Source: Agromyces bauzanensis
GTDB taxonomy: Bacteria; Actinomycetota; Actinomycetes; Actinomycetales; Microbacteriaceae
Direction of reading: 5' to 3'
DNA: 64,000 nt
NCBI RefSeq assembly: GCF_014645655.1
Contig: NZ_BMMD01000010.1
Span: forward strand, 62,001-126,000
Part shown: positions 56,006 to 63,854 of the stretch, piece after piece
Numbering within the stretch: the stretch's first letter is position 1
Layout of the letters: every line of letters starts with the position of its first letter
Made by a program: the position numbers and the translations under genes
The notes under the pieces: model-generated
The model's input: the letters and a program-made list of their open reading frames with translations, nothing else
Database searches by the model: none
What the model was told of the DNA's origin: nothing

Positions 56006-56746
56006 TCAGACCATGCCCGCGAGGAGATAGAGCGCGCCGAGTCCGACGAGGAAGGTGAGCGTGACGACGACCTTGCCGCGGGCGGTCTCCTCGTGCGAGA
56101 ACTCCGGAATCAGGTCGGCCGCCGCGATGTAGATGAAGTTCCCGGCCGCGAACGGGATGAATACCGCGACGTCGATGTCGCCGGACAGGAGGTAGGCGAC
56201 GTATCCGCCGACCAGGAACGTCGCGGCGGAGAGGACGTTGAACATCAGCGCCCGGCCCTTCCGCCACCCGCTGTGCACGAGCAGCCCGAAGTCGCCCAAC
56301 TCCTGGGGAACCTCGTGCGCGGCAGCGATCAGCCAGGTGATTACTCCGAGCTGGATGTCGATGATGAAGGCGCTGGCGACCCCGATCCCGCCGATGAAGT
56401 TGTGGAGTCCGTCGGCGGCCAGGATGAGGTAGCCCACGGGTCCGTGGCTCACGTGATTGTGGTCGCGATGGCAGTGATGCCAGTGCAAGAACTGCTCCAG
56501 CACGAGGAACGAGAGGAAGCCCAGCGCCACGAGCCCGTAGACCGAAAGCTCGTTGCCGAGCGCCACCACGGAGGCCGGCAGCATGTGGAACAACGCGCCG
56601 CCGAGCAATGACCCTGCGGCGAGAGCCACCAGCGGCAGGACGATGCGGTCGAACATGCGTGATGGCAGCACCAGCGTGACGCTGCCGATGAGCGCGAGCG
56701 CGCTCATCGCCACCCCGCTGATCGTGATCCAGGCGAGCGTCGACAC
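56006..56746 (-). CDS. ZIP-family divalent metal transporter
   Basis: 246 residues, about eight helices. The binuclear metal site motifs are DGLHNFIGGIGVA in helix 4 and AAHEVPQELGDFGLLVHSG in helix 5. A His-rich cytoplasmic loop (HWHHCHRDHNHVSHG) lies before helix 4. Zinc or other divalent-metal uptake; GufA/ZupT-like. ATG at 56746. Confidence 0.88.
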   Translation of the reverse strand: MSTLAWITISGVAMSALALIGSVTLVLPSRMFDRIVLPLVALAAGSLLGGALFHMLPASVVALGNELSVYGLVALGFLSFLVLEQFLHWHHCHRDHNHVSHGPVGYLILAADGLHNFIGGIGVASAFIIDIQLGVITWLIAAAHEVPQELGDFGLLVHSGWRKGRALMFNVLSAATFLVGGYVAYLLSGDIDVAVFIPFAAGNFIYIAAADLIPEFSHEETARGKVVVTLTFLVGLGALYLLAGMV

Positions 56747-56836
56747 TCAGCTCACCTCAGCTCGGTGCTCGTCGGCATCGGCGGAGGTCGACCTCTCGAC
56801 CGGAACCGGTCGAGTATCCCTGCGAGCACCGGGCGA

Positions 56837-57283
56837 TCAGCTGTGTCGGTGGATCAGGACCGGGCACGGAGCGTGATGTGCGCAGTAGCTCGCCACGGAC
56901 CCGAGGTGCGCGCCTTCGACGGCGCCGTACCGGTGGCTGCCGAGGACGAGCATCTGCGCGCCCTCGGCAGCTTCCACGAGTGCGAGGGTGGGACGCCACT
57001 CCACCATCCGGACCTCGACCTCCAGGTCGCCGGCATCCGCCAGCCCCTCTTCGACGGACCGATCGAGCAGTGCCTTGGCGTGTTGCGCGTAGTCCTCGTC
57101 GCGACTGGTCGGAGACACCATGATCGTCCAGGGCACCTCCCAGGCGGCGATGACGATCAGCTTCGCGCCGGTCATGCGTGCTTGGCCGACGGCCCATTTC
57201 AGCGCGTGGATGCTCGCATCCGTACCGTCCGCGCCCGCGACGATGAATGGCTTCCGACCGGTCTGCTCGTTCGTCTCCGACAT
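56837..57283 (-). CDS. Universal stress protein UspA family
   Basis: 148 residues, one Usp domain: IVAGADGTDASIHALKWAV at the N-terminus and the nucleotide-binding LGSHRYGAVEGAHLGSVAS (G-x2-G-x9-G-S like) near 112-130, ending CPVLIHRHS. ATG start. Probably ATP-binding. It lies upstream of the ZIP gene on the same strand with a 90-nt gap. Confidence 0.88.
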   Translation of the reverse strand: MSETNEQTGRKPFIVAGADGTDASIHALKWAVGQARMTGAKLIVIAAWEVPWTIMVSPTSRDEDYAQHAKALLDRSVEEGLADAGDLEVEVRMVEWRPTLALVEAAEGAQMLVLGSHRYGAVEGAHLGSVASYCAHHAPCPVLIHRHS

Positions 57284-57392
57284 GGCACCACCGTAGTATC
57301 CGCGTCAATCCGGCACTAGGGTCCAACCGCCCACGGCTGAGCCGCGGCTCAACCGGCGAGGCCCCGGGCGGCGCACGCCGCTACGGGCGCGA

Positions 57393-57515
57393 TCACGGGC
57401 GCCGGCTGGGATCGGTGTTGTCGACCACGATCGATGCTCCCTCCCATGGGCGCGCCGCAGCGAAGTGGAGCCGCTGCCCATCCATGTACCGACGCATCGA
57501 CTCGTGATCACTACC
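57393..57515 (-). pseudogene. C-terminal relic of a uridine-kinase-like P-loop protein
   Basis: The minus strand reads SMRRYMDGQRLHFAAARP then ASIVVDNTDPSRRP, the pattern RRYV.GQ.LY.A...P...A..V.DN.D at the end of uridine-kinase-like proteins. Nothing upstream continues the domain. The gap 57284-57704 otherwise holds the REP fragment at 57573 and no gene. Confidence 0.5.
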
Positions 57516-57572
57516 GGGGCGATGGCCTCGATCCCGTCGGTCACCGTTCCAGCTTGATGCATGGAGGGCGCG

Positions 57573-57606
57573 GGTTTCGAGACGCTCGCTGCGCTCGTTC
57601 CTCAAG
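57573..57606. repeat. Partial REP-like element
   Basis: GGTTTCGAGACGCTCGCTGC followed by GCTCGTTCCTCAAGC corresponds, with a few changes, to the complement of the left half of the element at 4137-4216 (GGTCGAGGAGCGAGCGCAGC). A degraded half copy. Confidence 0.6.
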
Positions 57607-57704
57607 CTGCGAACGCGCGGGAGCCCCGACACGTCGCATGCGGTTCACCTGCGCGCAACCATGTCGTCGGGTGGTGTTGCCACCCGATGCATACGGTGAT
57701 CGGC

Positions 57705-57851
57705 ATGTCCACACAGCGGAGTGCGGCGGATGCTGCGATCGTCGACCTGTTCGAGCGGTGGAGTGAGGCCGACGACGTCGATGAGCTCGACGTCGACCTC
57801 GTCGTCGACCTGCTCGGACTCATCGGTGCCCCGCGCCGCCGTCGCCGATAA
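57705..57851 (+). CDS. Small acidic hypothetical protein
   Basis: 48 residues: STQRSAADAAIVDLFERWSE then ADDVDELDVDLVVDLLGLIG, an acidic amphipathic helical peptide with a final Arg cluster. It stands 10 nt before the alcohol dehydrogenase gene. No strong Shine-Dalgarno precedes the ATG, so expression is uncertain. No family recognised. Confidence 0.45.
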   Translation: MSTQRSAADAAIVDLFERWSEADDVDELDVDLVVDLLGLIGAPRRRRR

Positions 57852-57861
57852 CGGGAGTCCC

Positions 57862-59019
57862 ATGCACACCATCACGCGGGTCGGCGACCTCGACGTCATC
57901 GTGAAGCCCTCGCCCGTCGCGATGGTGTGGAACGAGCCGGGGCGGCCGCACGACGCGCTCGCCGCACCCGGCGTTCGCCTCGCGCCGGGTGAGGCGCTCG
58001 TCGAGGTGGAGCTCGCCACGATCTGCGGCTCCGACGTGCGCGTGGCACGCGGCGAGGAGCCCGCGCCCGTGCCGCTCGTGCTGGGCCACGAGGCAGTCGG
58101 TCGCGTCGTCGCGATCGGCGAGGGCGCGCGGCGAGTCGACGGCGTTCCCCTCGAGCTCGGCGACCGCGTCGTGTGGTCGACGACCGTGAGTTGCGGCGAG
58201 TGCGATCGCTGCAGGCGGGGCGTGCCGCAGGCCTGCCGCACGCTCGGCCGGTACGGCCACGAGCGCGTGCACCGCGGCTGGGAGCTCTCTGGCGGGTTCG
58301 CGACGCACGTGCAGCTCCGCCGGGGCACCGGGATCGTGCGCGCACCCGAAGACATCCCGAGCCGCGTGCTCGCGCCCTCGTCGTGCACGGCGGCGACGGC
58401 CTTCGCGGCCCTCGACGCGGCATCCGCTCGGGTCGGCCTCGACGGCGCGCTGGTGCTCGTCACCGGCGCCGGGCTGGTCGGCCTCACCGTCGCGGCCATG
58501 GCGGTCGAGGCGGGCGCCGAGGTGATCGTGTCGGAGCCGGATGCCTCGCGCCGCGAGTTCGCCCGCCGGTTCGGCGCGGTGCCCGTGGACCCGGGCGCGC
58601 GCTCCACGTCACCCGACGGCCTCGGCACGGCGCTCGCCGCGTTCGAGCGCCGCGGTTTCGGCGAGGTGCACGTCGCGGTCGAGGCATCCGGTGCCGCGTC
58701 GGCGGTGCGCACGGCAGTGAACGCGCTCGGCGCGGGTGGCGTCGCCGTGCTCATCGGCACCGTCCCCGCCGGCTCCGAGGTCTGCCTCGACGCCGAGTCG
58801 CTCGTGCGGCGTCTCGTCACCGTCCAGTCCGTGCGCGACGCGACGGGCGAGCAGTTGCGCCAGGCCGTGGCGTTCCTCGAGCGGTCGTGGCGGTCGTTCC
58901 CGTTCGACGAACTCGTCGGCTCGACGCATCCGCTCGCCGATCTCGATCAGGCCATCGCCGAGGCGGCCGAGGGCTCGCACGTGCGAGTGGGCGTGGCTCC
59001 CGGGCGCCGCCCCGTGTGA
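57862..59019 (+). CDS. Zinc-dependent alcohol dehydrogenase (phosphonate-associated HpnZ-like branch)
   Basis: 385-residue MDR enzyme. Catalytic zinc ligands C55 (ICGSDVR) and H76-E77 (VLGHEAVGR); structural zinc cysteines C111, C114, C117 and C125; Rossmann motif VTGAGLVGLTVAAMA. AMVWNEPGRP near 20 and WSTTVSCGECDRCRRGVPQ, YGHERVHRGWELSGGFATH are features I recall from alcohol dehydrogenases proposed to act in phosphonate catabolism. No phosphonate gene is adjacent, so the substrate is open. ATG at 57862. Confidence 0.85.
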   Translation: MHTITRVGDLDVIVKPSPVAMVWNEPGRPHDALAAPGVRLAPGEALVEVELATICGSDVRVARGEEPAPVPLVLGHEAVGRVVAIGEGARRVDGVPLELGDRVVWSTTVSCGECDRCRRGVPQACRTLGRYGHERVHRGWELSGGFATHVQLRRGTGIVRAPEDIPSRVLAPSSCTAATAFAALDAASARVGLDGALVLVTGAGLVGLTVAAMAVEAGAEVIVSEPDASRREFARRFGAVPVDPGARSTSPDGLGTALAAFERRGFGEVHVAVEASGAASAVRTAVNALGAGGVAVLIGTVPAGSEVCLDAESLVRRLVTVQSVRDATGEQLRQAVAFLERSWRSFPFDELVGSTHPLADLDQAIAEAAEGSHVRVGVAPGRRPV

Positions 59020-59029
59020 GCATGGAGGG

Positions 59030-59449
59030 ATGATCAGCAGGGACCTCGCGCTCGCGCTCAAGGAGGCGGGCCTCGTGTGGCATCCCGAGTCGGGCGACCG
59101 CTTCCAGCTCGACCTGCCCGACAAGATGGAGTCCGAGGTCGAGGCCGACGTCTTCACGGTGAGCGAGATGACGATCGAGGCGCGCAGTTATCCCACCGGC
59201 ACGATCCTCGCGTTCAACGGCACCACCGAGTGGGCGCTCGATTCGGTGGCGTTCGCCGACGCGGTGTGGCTGCCGCGCGAAGACCAGCTGCGGGAGCTGC
59301 TGCGGGCGACGTTCCGGTCGCTCACGAGGCTCGAGGACTCGTTCGAGGTGTCGATCGAGCTGGGCGGCGCCGAGCTGCGGTTCGAGCATCCCGATGTCGC
59401 CGAGGCGTACGGACTCGCGCTCCTCGAACTGGTCGGCAGATCGCGATGA
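59030..59449 (+). CDS. Conserved hypothetical protein
   Basis: 139 residues: DLALALKEAGLVWHPESGDRF, EMTIEARSYPTGTILAFNGT then TEWALDSVAFADAVWLPRED, and AEAYGLALLELV. The same small protein occurs across Actinobacteria, sometimes under the doubtful name CpaE-like pilus assembly protein (recollection). No ATPase motif is present, so that name is not supported. ATG with GGAGGG just upstream. Its stop overlaps the next ATG. Confidence 0.7.
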   Translation: MISRDLALALKEAGLVWHPESGDRFQLDLPDKMESEVEADVFTVSEMTIEARSYPTGTILAFNGTTEWALDSVAFADAVWLPREDQLRELLRATFRSLTRLEDSFEVSIELGGAELRFEHPDVAEAYGLALLELVGRSR

Positions 59450-60057
59450 CGGATGCCGCGGGGTCGGATGCCACGGGGTCGGATGCCGCTGGGACGGATG
59501 CCGCTGGGACGGCGGATGCCGCGGGGACGGATGCCGTGGCCGGGGCGATCGCCCGCGTTCGCGAGCTCGTCGCGCGAGTCGCTGAGGAGCTGCGCGCCGC
59601 GGGCGCCCGGCAGGAGACGCTCGCCGAGTTCGTTCCCGGACGCCGGGTGCTCGGGATCCCGCGCGCCGCGCGCATGACGCCGGTCGGTCGGGTGTGGCGG
59701 CTCGGCGTGCTCCTCGTCGACGATCGGGGTGGGCTCTACGCCACCGGACGCGTCGTGCGTGCCGAGCGCTCGGCCCGCAAGAGCGTGACCGCCGAGTCGG
59801 TGGCGCAGCAGCGAGCGTTCCGTGCCGCGGCGGTGAAGGGCGGCATCGCCGAGGGTGAGACCGTGGACTTCGATGCGACGGCGGTGGACTTCGACGAGCT
59901 CGGTCGCGACGGGGCATCCGGCCCGCTCGTGCTCGACGCGACGACCGGAGTCGTGCTCGTGCGCTGGAGCCCGACGCAGCCCGACGCCCTCACGCCGCTC
60001 GACGCGTACCTGCGCGACCGCGCCGAGCTGCTCGCCCACCCGCCCGAGGGTGCGTGA
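59446..60057 (+). CDS. Conserved hypothetical protein with repeat-coded N terminus
   Basis: 203 residues. Residues 2-31 are imperfect pentapeptide copies (AAGSDATGSDAAGTDAAGT) coded by a 15-nt tandem array around 59449-59535. The body contains EFVPGRRVLGIPRAARMTPV, WRLGVLLVDDRGGLYATGRV then VRAERSARKSVTAESVAQQR, and LDATTGVVLVRWSPTQPDAL. No known domain named. Coupled to the preceding gene (ATGA), and its stop overlaps a GTG of a truncated gene. Confidence 0.65.
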   Translation: MTDAAGSDATGSDAAGTDAAGTADAAGTDAVAGAIARVRELVARVAEELRAAGARQETLAEFVPGRRVLGIPRAARMTPVGRVWRLGVLLVDDRGGLYATGRVVRAERSARKSVTAESVAQQRAFRAAAVKGGIAEGETVDFDATAVDFDELGRDGASGPLVLDATTGVVLVRWSPTQPDALTPLDAYLRDRAELLAHPPEGA

Positions 60058-60140
60058 GCAACGACGTTCCGAGAGGTGTCGAGGGGCTGGTGGCCGCCGG
60101 TGCCGAACCCGGCGAGATCGGTCGTGCGTACCGGAGACGA
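60054..60140 (+). pseudogene. 5' fragment of a host gene cut by the mobile module
   Basis: GTG overlaps the previous stop (GTGA), as a normal next operon gene. SNDVPRGVEGLVAAGAEPGE and IGRAYRRR read well; beyond that the sequence composition changes and the frame ends at 60251 without sense. Most likely the first 29 codons of a gene interrupted by the element starting near 60141-60180. Confidence 0.5.
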
Positions 60141-60147
60141 GCATTGT

Positions 60148-61617
60148 TCGATCTCGCTCTATTGGTCTCGCGCAGGGTGTTCGCAATTCCGGGTACACGG
60201 CCCAGGTGGCGTTGGTCTGGGCTGCGTGGTGGAGGGCGGTTCCGACGCTGATTCCGACGACGTCGGCAACGACGCTTGCTGGTAACTCTTGAACGAGTTG
60301 GTCGATCCTCGCCCGCTTCATGTCGCGTGGATGGATGCCGAGGGCGGTGAGCTGAAGGCGCACATTCGCCCAGCTCGTATGGTGCTGCGGCATTGTTCCC
60401 TCGAAGAGCCATTCGGACTCGGCCGCTTGGAAGATGCGTCGATCATGGCGACTTGCGAGGTGGCGACGAAGCAAAGCGGCGATCGAATGCGGAAGCGCGA
60501 CCGGCGTTGTTCCGAACGTGATCCATATGCATCCCCCGTCGTCGACGATGTCTGTTCGTCGTAGGCGAATGCATTCCAGCGGCTGTGCGAACACGAGGAT
60601 GAACAGTCCGATGATTCGTGTGGGCAGCATGATGGACTCGTCGTCAAGGAGGCGGTCGGCTCTATCCCAGAGGAACGCGTCGGGGATGGGTGTGTGCGGC
60701 TGGGAAGGTTGCTTGGCCACTACTGAGACCTGGCGTGTGAGGCGATGTCGGGCAGCCCAGTGGATGAACGTGCGCGCGACCTTGTGCGGATCGTGCTGGG
60801 CGATGAACCGATCGACTGCCGCTTGGTCAAGCGACGACAATTGTCGTCCGTCGGCGTCAAGCCACGCGAGCAGTTCTGCGATCTTGCGCAACTCGGCCCG
60901 GCGCGTGTTCGCCGCGCCCATCGTCAACGGAGTGGCTTCCGAGCGCTGTCGAAGTTTCCGCAGGACCTCCCACTTGAAGTACCTGGTCATGATCGACGCC
61001 TGTTCAGCCGCGAGGTCGACGAAGAGGTGAGCGGCGTAAACCTCGAGGTCGCTGAGTCGGACATCGATCGTTGGCAGTGTTCCAGCACTCATCAGCATCC
61101 GTCGGAAATAGCGGACGCGAGTGGACTCCGGCAAGTCGTTCAGCGTTTCGTGGCTGATCGGCAGCTGTCCCGCTGCCATCGCCTGGAGCGTGGTCCCGAT
61201 AGAGTCTCGGCGCAGCCAACGCGTCACTGAACGGGGGTCGCGAGCGCTCAGGAGGAAGTCGCCCAAGCTAACGAGGCTGGGATGGATCCGGCCGGTTTCG
61301 TCCGCGAGAAGTTCCTGCAGGCGATCGGTGAGCCGGCAGGACCCGCATTGGGAGCCGGTGAGCTGAATCTCGCTGCCGCAGGTCTTGCACCCGAACCGCT
61401 GCAGCGCTCCGGCGCACGCGGCACAAACGATCCGCCGTGATTGGTCATGGAATGCGAGAACCTTGGCCTGCCCACAGCCCGGACAGACCCCGGGGTGGCG
61501 CCGCAGTCGTGAATAGCACGTGTTGCAGATGCGCTGATCGAGAAGCTGGTACCGGGCCGGCACATCGCTACCACAGGAGTCGCAGCCGATCTGCGCGCGA
61601 ATCATCTCCCGCATCAT
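60148..61617 (-). CDS. Zinc-ribbon protein with degenerate tyrosine-recombinase fold
   Basis: About 490 residues to the probable element edge. Six CxxC pairs (C12/C15, C31/C34, C45/C48, C65/C68, C77/C80, C91/C94) form about three zinc ribbons. A helical core-binding-like region (about 180-320) and a C-terminal region with FVFAQPLECIRLRRTDIV (Arg I position) follow. The HxxR box is absent and replaced by RARIDQLVQELPASVVADVV; the end HHAAQTNATWAVYPEL lacks a clear nucleophile context. Likely an accessory DNA-binding partner, not a catalyst. The frame stays open past the boundary to 59188 over host DNA, so the true C-terminus is lost or altered. ATG at 61617 overlaps the HTH gene stop. Confidence 0.65.
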
Positions 61618-61973
61618 TCCGATGGGCGATGGAGCTTGGCGGGGACCGGTCGCAGGCGCCCGATCGCGGGCCCCTTCGACGTGCGTTCCGATCCGGCGGC
61701 TCGGCGCGGTTCCACCTGCACGGCGCGGACTTCGATCAGGTCGGTGGGTGTGCAGTCGAGGATCCGGCAAAGGGCGGCGAGCACTTCGACGTTGAGTCGT
61801 TCCGGCGTCTTGGTGACAAGCCGGAAGACCTGCTCGCGTGAGAGCTGCACGCCCTGTGCACGGAGCGGTTCGATCAGGTCGGTGGTCTGGAACATTCCTG
61901 CTGCTGCCATGAGCTGCCGCAGGTGCCAGGTGATCGGGGCTTCACGGCCGGGAGTCGGCATCGGGTCCTCCAT
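61614..61973 (-). CDS. Small Cro/C1-type HTH protein
   Basis: 119 residues: ITWHLRQLMAAAGMFQTTDL, then QLSREQVFRLVTKTPERLNV and EVLAALCRILDCTPTDLIEV, a YozG/XRE-like helix-turn-helix; a basic C-terminal 35 residues. ATGs at 61973 and 61961 are both possible. It sits between the two recombinase-like genes and overlaps both, so it is part of the module, perhaps its repressor or directionality factor. Confidence 0.8.
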   Translation of the reverse strand: MEDPMPTPGREAPITWHLRQLMAAAGMFQTTDLIEPLRAQGVQLSREQVFRLVTKTPERLNVEVLAALCRILDCTPTDLIEVRAVQVEPRRAAGSERTSKGPAIGRLRPVPAKLHRPSE

Positions 61974-63059
61974 AGATACGAGAAAGCAGCTCTGGTGATC
62001 ATTCGGTTCTTGAAGTCGTCGCCCACCGATGTGTAGATCGCCGTGGTCGACGCGTACGCGTGTCCGAAATGGTCTTGGACGAACTTCTCCGTGTAGCCCC
62101 ACTCGATGAGGTTGGTGACGTAGGTATGCCGGAGCGCGTGCACGCTGAGTTCGGACGGAACCCGAGCTCGTCGCGGATCGTCGCGAACCGGTGATCGATG
62201 TACCGCAGCGAGACCCGGCTCCCACGCTCGGTCGGCCACAGCGGCCCGCCCGGCGCGTCGGTGAACCGTGGGCGAGCCAGGTCAACCCACTGCGTGAGCC
62301 CTCGGTCACCCAGTCGAGCTCGGGAAGCGTCAGGACCGTTCTGCGGCGCGGCCCGGAGCCGTGTGCGCCTTTCCCCCAGCCCACTTCCACGGCGCCGAAC
62401 CGCCCGAATCTCGGAGCCTGACCGTTCGGCCGTAAGTCGGCGGTGTCCAGCCCGGCTGCTGCCGCACGGCGCAACCCGTAGGCGTAGATGGTCTTGAAGA
62501 TCTGTGCGTCCCGCAATGCGGCGAGGGCTCCCTTCCTGCCCTGCCGCATGATCGTCTCGACGCGGGCATCGGTGGCCGCGAAGAACTGCTCGAGCTCGTC
62601 GTACGTCAGCGCTCGGCGCGTCGACGGGCCCTCATAGTCGACGAGATGCGCGACCGTGTTCCACTCGTGACAGATCTGCTGCGGCACCGACCCGAACCTC
62701 CGCTCACACTCCGACGCCCAGTCGTACCGCGGGTCGGTGAGGTAGTCACAGAAGAGCCGAATAATCGCGTGATACCCCCGGATCGTGGACTTCGCCGCCA
62801 GCCGCCCCCCTGAGATCGCGTGAACCGTGAAATCCTCCAAGTCACCTGGCGCCCACTCCCACGGATACCGTCCAGCGAACTCGCCGAACCGCCGGATCAC
62901 GAGGACTCGACTCGAGACAGTGCTCGCCGCGAGCCCGCGACTGGCCTGCTGGTCACCCCAACCTGTCAACATCGTCTCGAACACGAAGCGTCCTTCATCG
63001 AGCGCACGCACGTTGCCCAGGAGCCGCAGCGGCGAGGTGCCACCTGAATCATTGGCCAC
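61874..63059 (-). pseudogene. Tyrosine recombinase split by two frameshifts
   Basis: GTG at 63059. Frame A gives the SAM-like N-terminal domain and Arg I (IYAYGLRRAAAAGLDTADL) up to LPELDWVTEG. Near 62295-62303 the homology moves to a second frame (LTQWVDLARPRFTDAPGG, WPTERGSRVSLRYIDHRF, ATIRDELGF), and near 62155-62165 to a third (PSELSVHALRHTYVTNLIEW, GYTEKFVQDHFGHAYASTTA, IYTSV). HxxR, GH and Tyr are intact in the third frame. Each break is healed by adding one base to a run (GGG to GGGG; CC to CCC), so real decay or homopolymer sequencing error is equally possible. The stop at 61874 overlaps the HTH gene. Confidence 0.8.
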
Positions 63060-63072
63060 GACTGTAGTATTG

Positions 63073-63101
63073 CATTAACTGCAACATTGTTGCAGTTAAT
63101 G
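63073..63101. promoter_or_regulatory. Perfect 12-5-12 palindrome upstream of the recombinase
   Basis: CATTAACTGCAA (63073-63084), CATTG centre, TTGCAGTTAATG (63090-63101). It lies 14 bp upstream of the recombinase GTG. It could be the operator of the module's HTH protein, or, by its arm and spacer sizes, a recombinase core site. No second copy was found in the window. Confidence 0.65.
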
Positions 63102-63320
63102 ATGCCTTGTCGACCCCCATGATCATTCCGGTCAGTGCTTCTCCTGTCCACGGCCTATGACGGTCGGTTCTCCTCAAGCGTTCGCGGTGCCGAACGCCAC
63201 TCGATCACAATCCCCGAGCAACCGCCGGGGTCATGGCGCCGCATGACCGCCGCTGCTCGCACTCGATCATTTGGACGCGGTAGAGGGGGAAGCTATTACA
63301 CAGGGAAGCCAGGCTACACG

Positions 63321-63854
63321 CTACGCCGACACTCGCGAAGCACGTCGCTTGCGAAGGCCCCCGATGATCCACACAGCAACGGCCAAGCCGAAGGCAAGAA
63401 TGGATGAGTACACAACGAGAGAGGCTGCCCATCCTCCCCCCGAACCCGTGCGGTATTCGGGACCCACAACGTTCGTAATCGCAATTGACATCGACCCGAG
63501 TGGCAATGCCCCGGACAAAGCCACAACACCGTACGCGGTGATCGAGGCAACGAAGATGCGCACGCTGTCGTCCGACCGCCTCGGAATGGCTGCGATCGTC
63601 GCTGCTGCCGCTGCTGCGATAGCCCAGATGACAGACGAGACCAGGACCTGCGTTACACCAGGCGGATGAAGGCGGGCCCACCCAGCTATCAGGTCCTCAT
63701 TGCCATGCATGGGCATCACTACATACACCCCCACTGCGATGATCGCCGCAGGAATAACGCACGCGGTGATGGCGAGCACTCGTCGGAGCACCGCGAACCG
63801 TCTCGTAGCTGACGAGCTACCCCCAGTTACAGAAAGCTGCGGGCGCGAAGCCAT
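63321..63854 (-). CDS. Hypothetical membrane protein
   Basis: 177 residues, four hydrophobic segments: about 25-48 (VLAITACVIPAAIIAVGVYV), 68-90 (VLVSSVIWAIAAAAAATIAA), 103-125 (IFVASITAYGVVALSGALPL) and 147-168 (LVVYSSILAFGLAVAVWIIG). No family recognised. ATG at 63854 overlaps the end of the upstream DUF2599-like gene by 38 nt. Lower G+C than the host average. The 260 nt between it and the palindrome show no gene. Confidence 0.65.
   Translation of the reverse strand: MASRPQLSVTGGSSSATRRFAVLRRVLAITACVIPAAIIAVGVYVVMPMHGNEDLIAGWARLHPPGVTQVLVSSVIWAIAAAAAATIAAIPRRSDDSVRIFVASITAYGVVALSGALPLGSMSIAITNVVGPEYRTGSGGGWAASLVVYSSILAFGLAVAVWIIGGLRKRRASRVSA

Larger units (their letters stand above)
60141..63101 (-). 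mobile_element. Tyrosine-recombinase / HTH / zinc-ribbon mobile module
   Basis: Three overlapping minus-strand genes (recombinase, small HTH, zinc-ribbon recombinase-like protein) behind a perfect palindrome at 63073-63101. G+C is visibly lower than in the neighbours. The left boundary lies just after the truncated host frame at about 60140; the right boundary is uncertain and could be anywhere to about 63320. No direct repeats, tRNA or transfer genes are recognisable. Layout recalls tandem-recombinase elements (RIT-like, Tn554-like) but is not the same. Confidence 0.6.

Noticed and set aside
59188-60147. Minus-strand open frame continuing from the zinc-ribbon protein over host genes
   Set aside because: It is antisense to two well-supported, coupled plus-strand genes and becomes Arg/Gly/His low-complexity text typical of G+C-rich shadows.
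60833-60848. 16-bp palindrome GACGACAATTGTCGTC as regulatory or attachment site
   Set aside because: It lies within the coding region of the zinc-ribbon protein, with no partner copy; chance is plausible.
60000-63320. tRNA gene or att duplication at the element ends
   Set aside because: No cloverleaf-like sequence and no direct repeat could be found on either side by reading.
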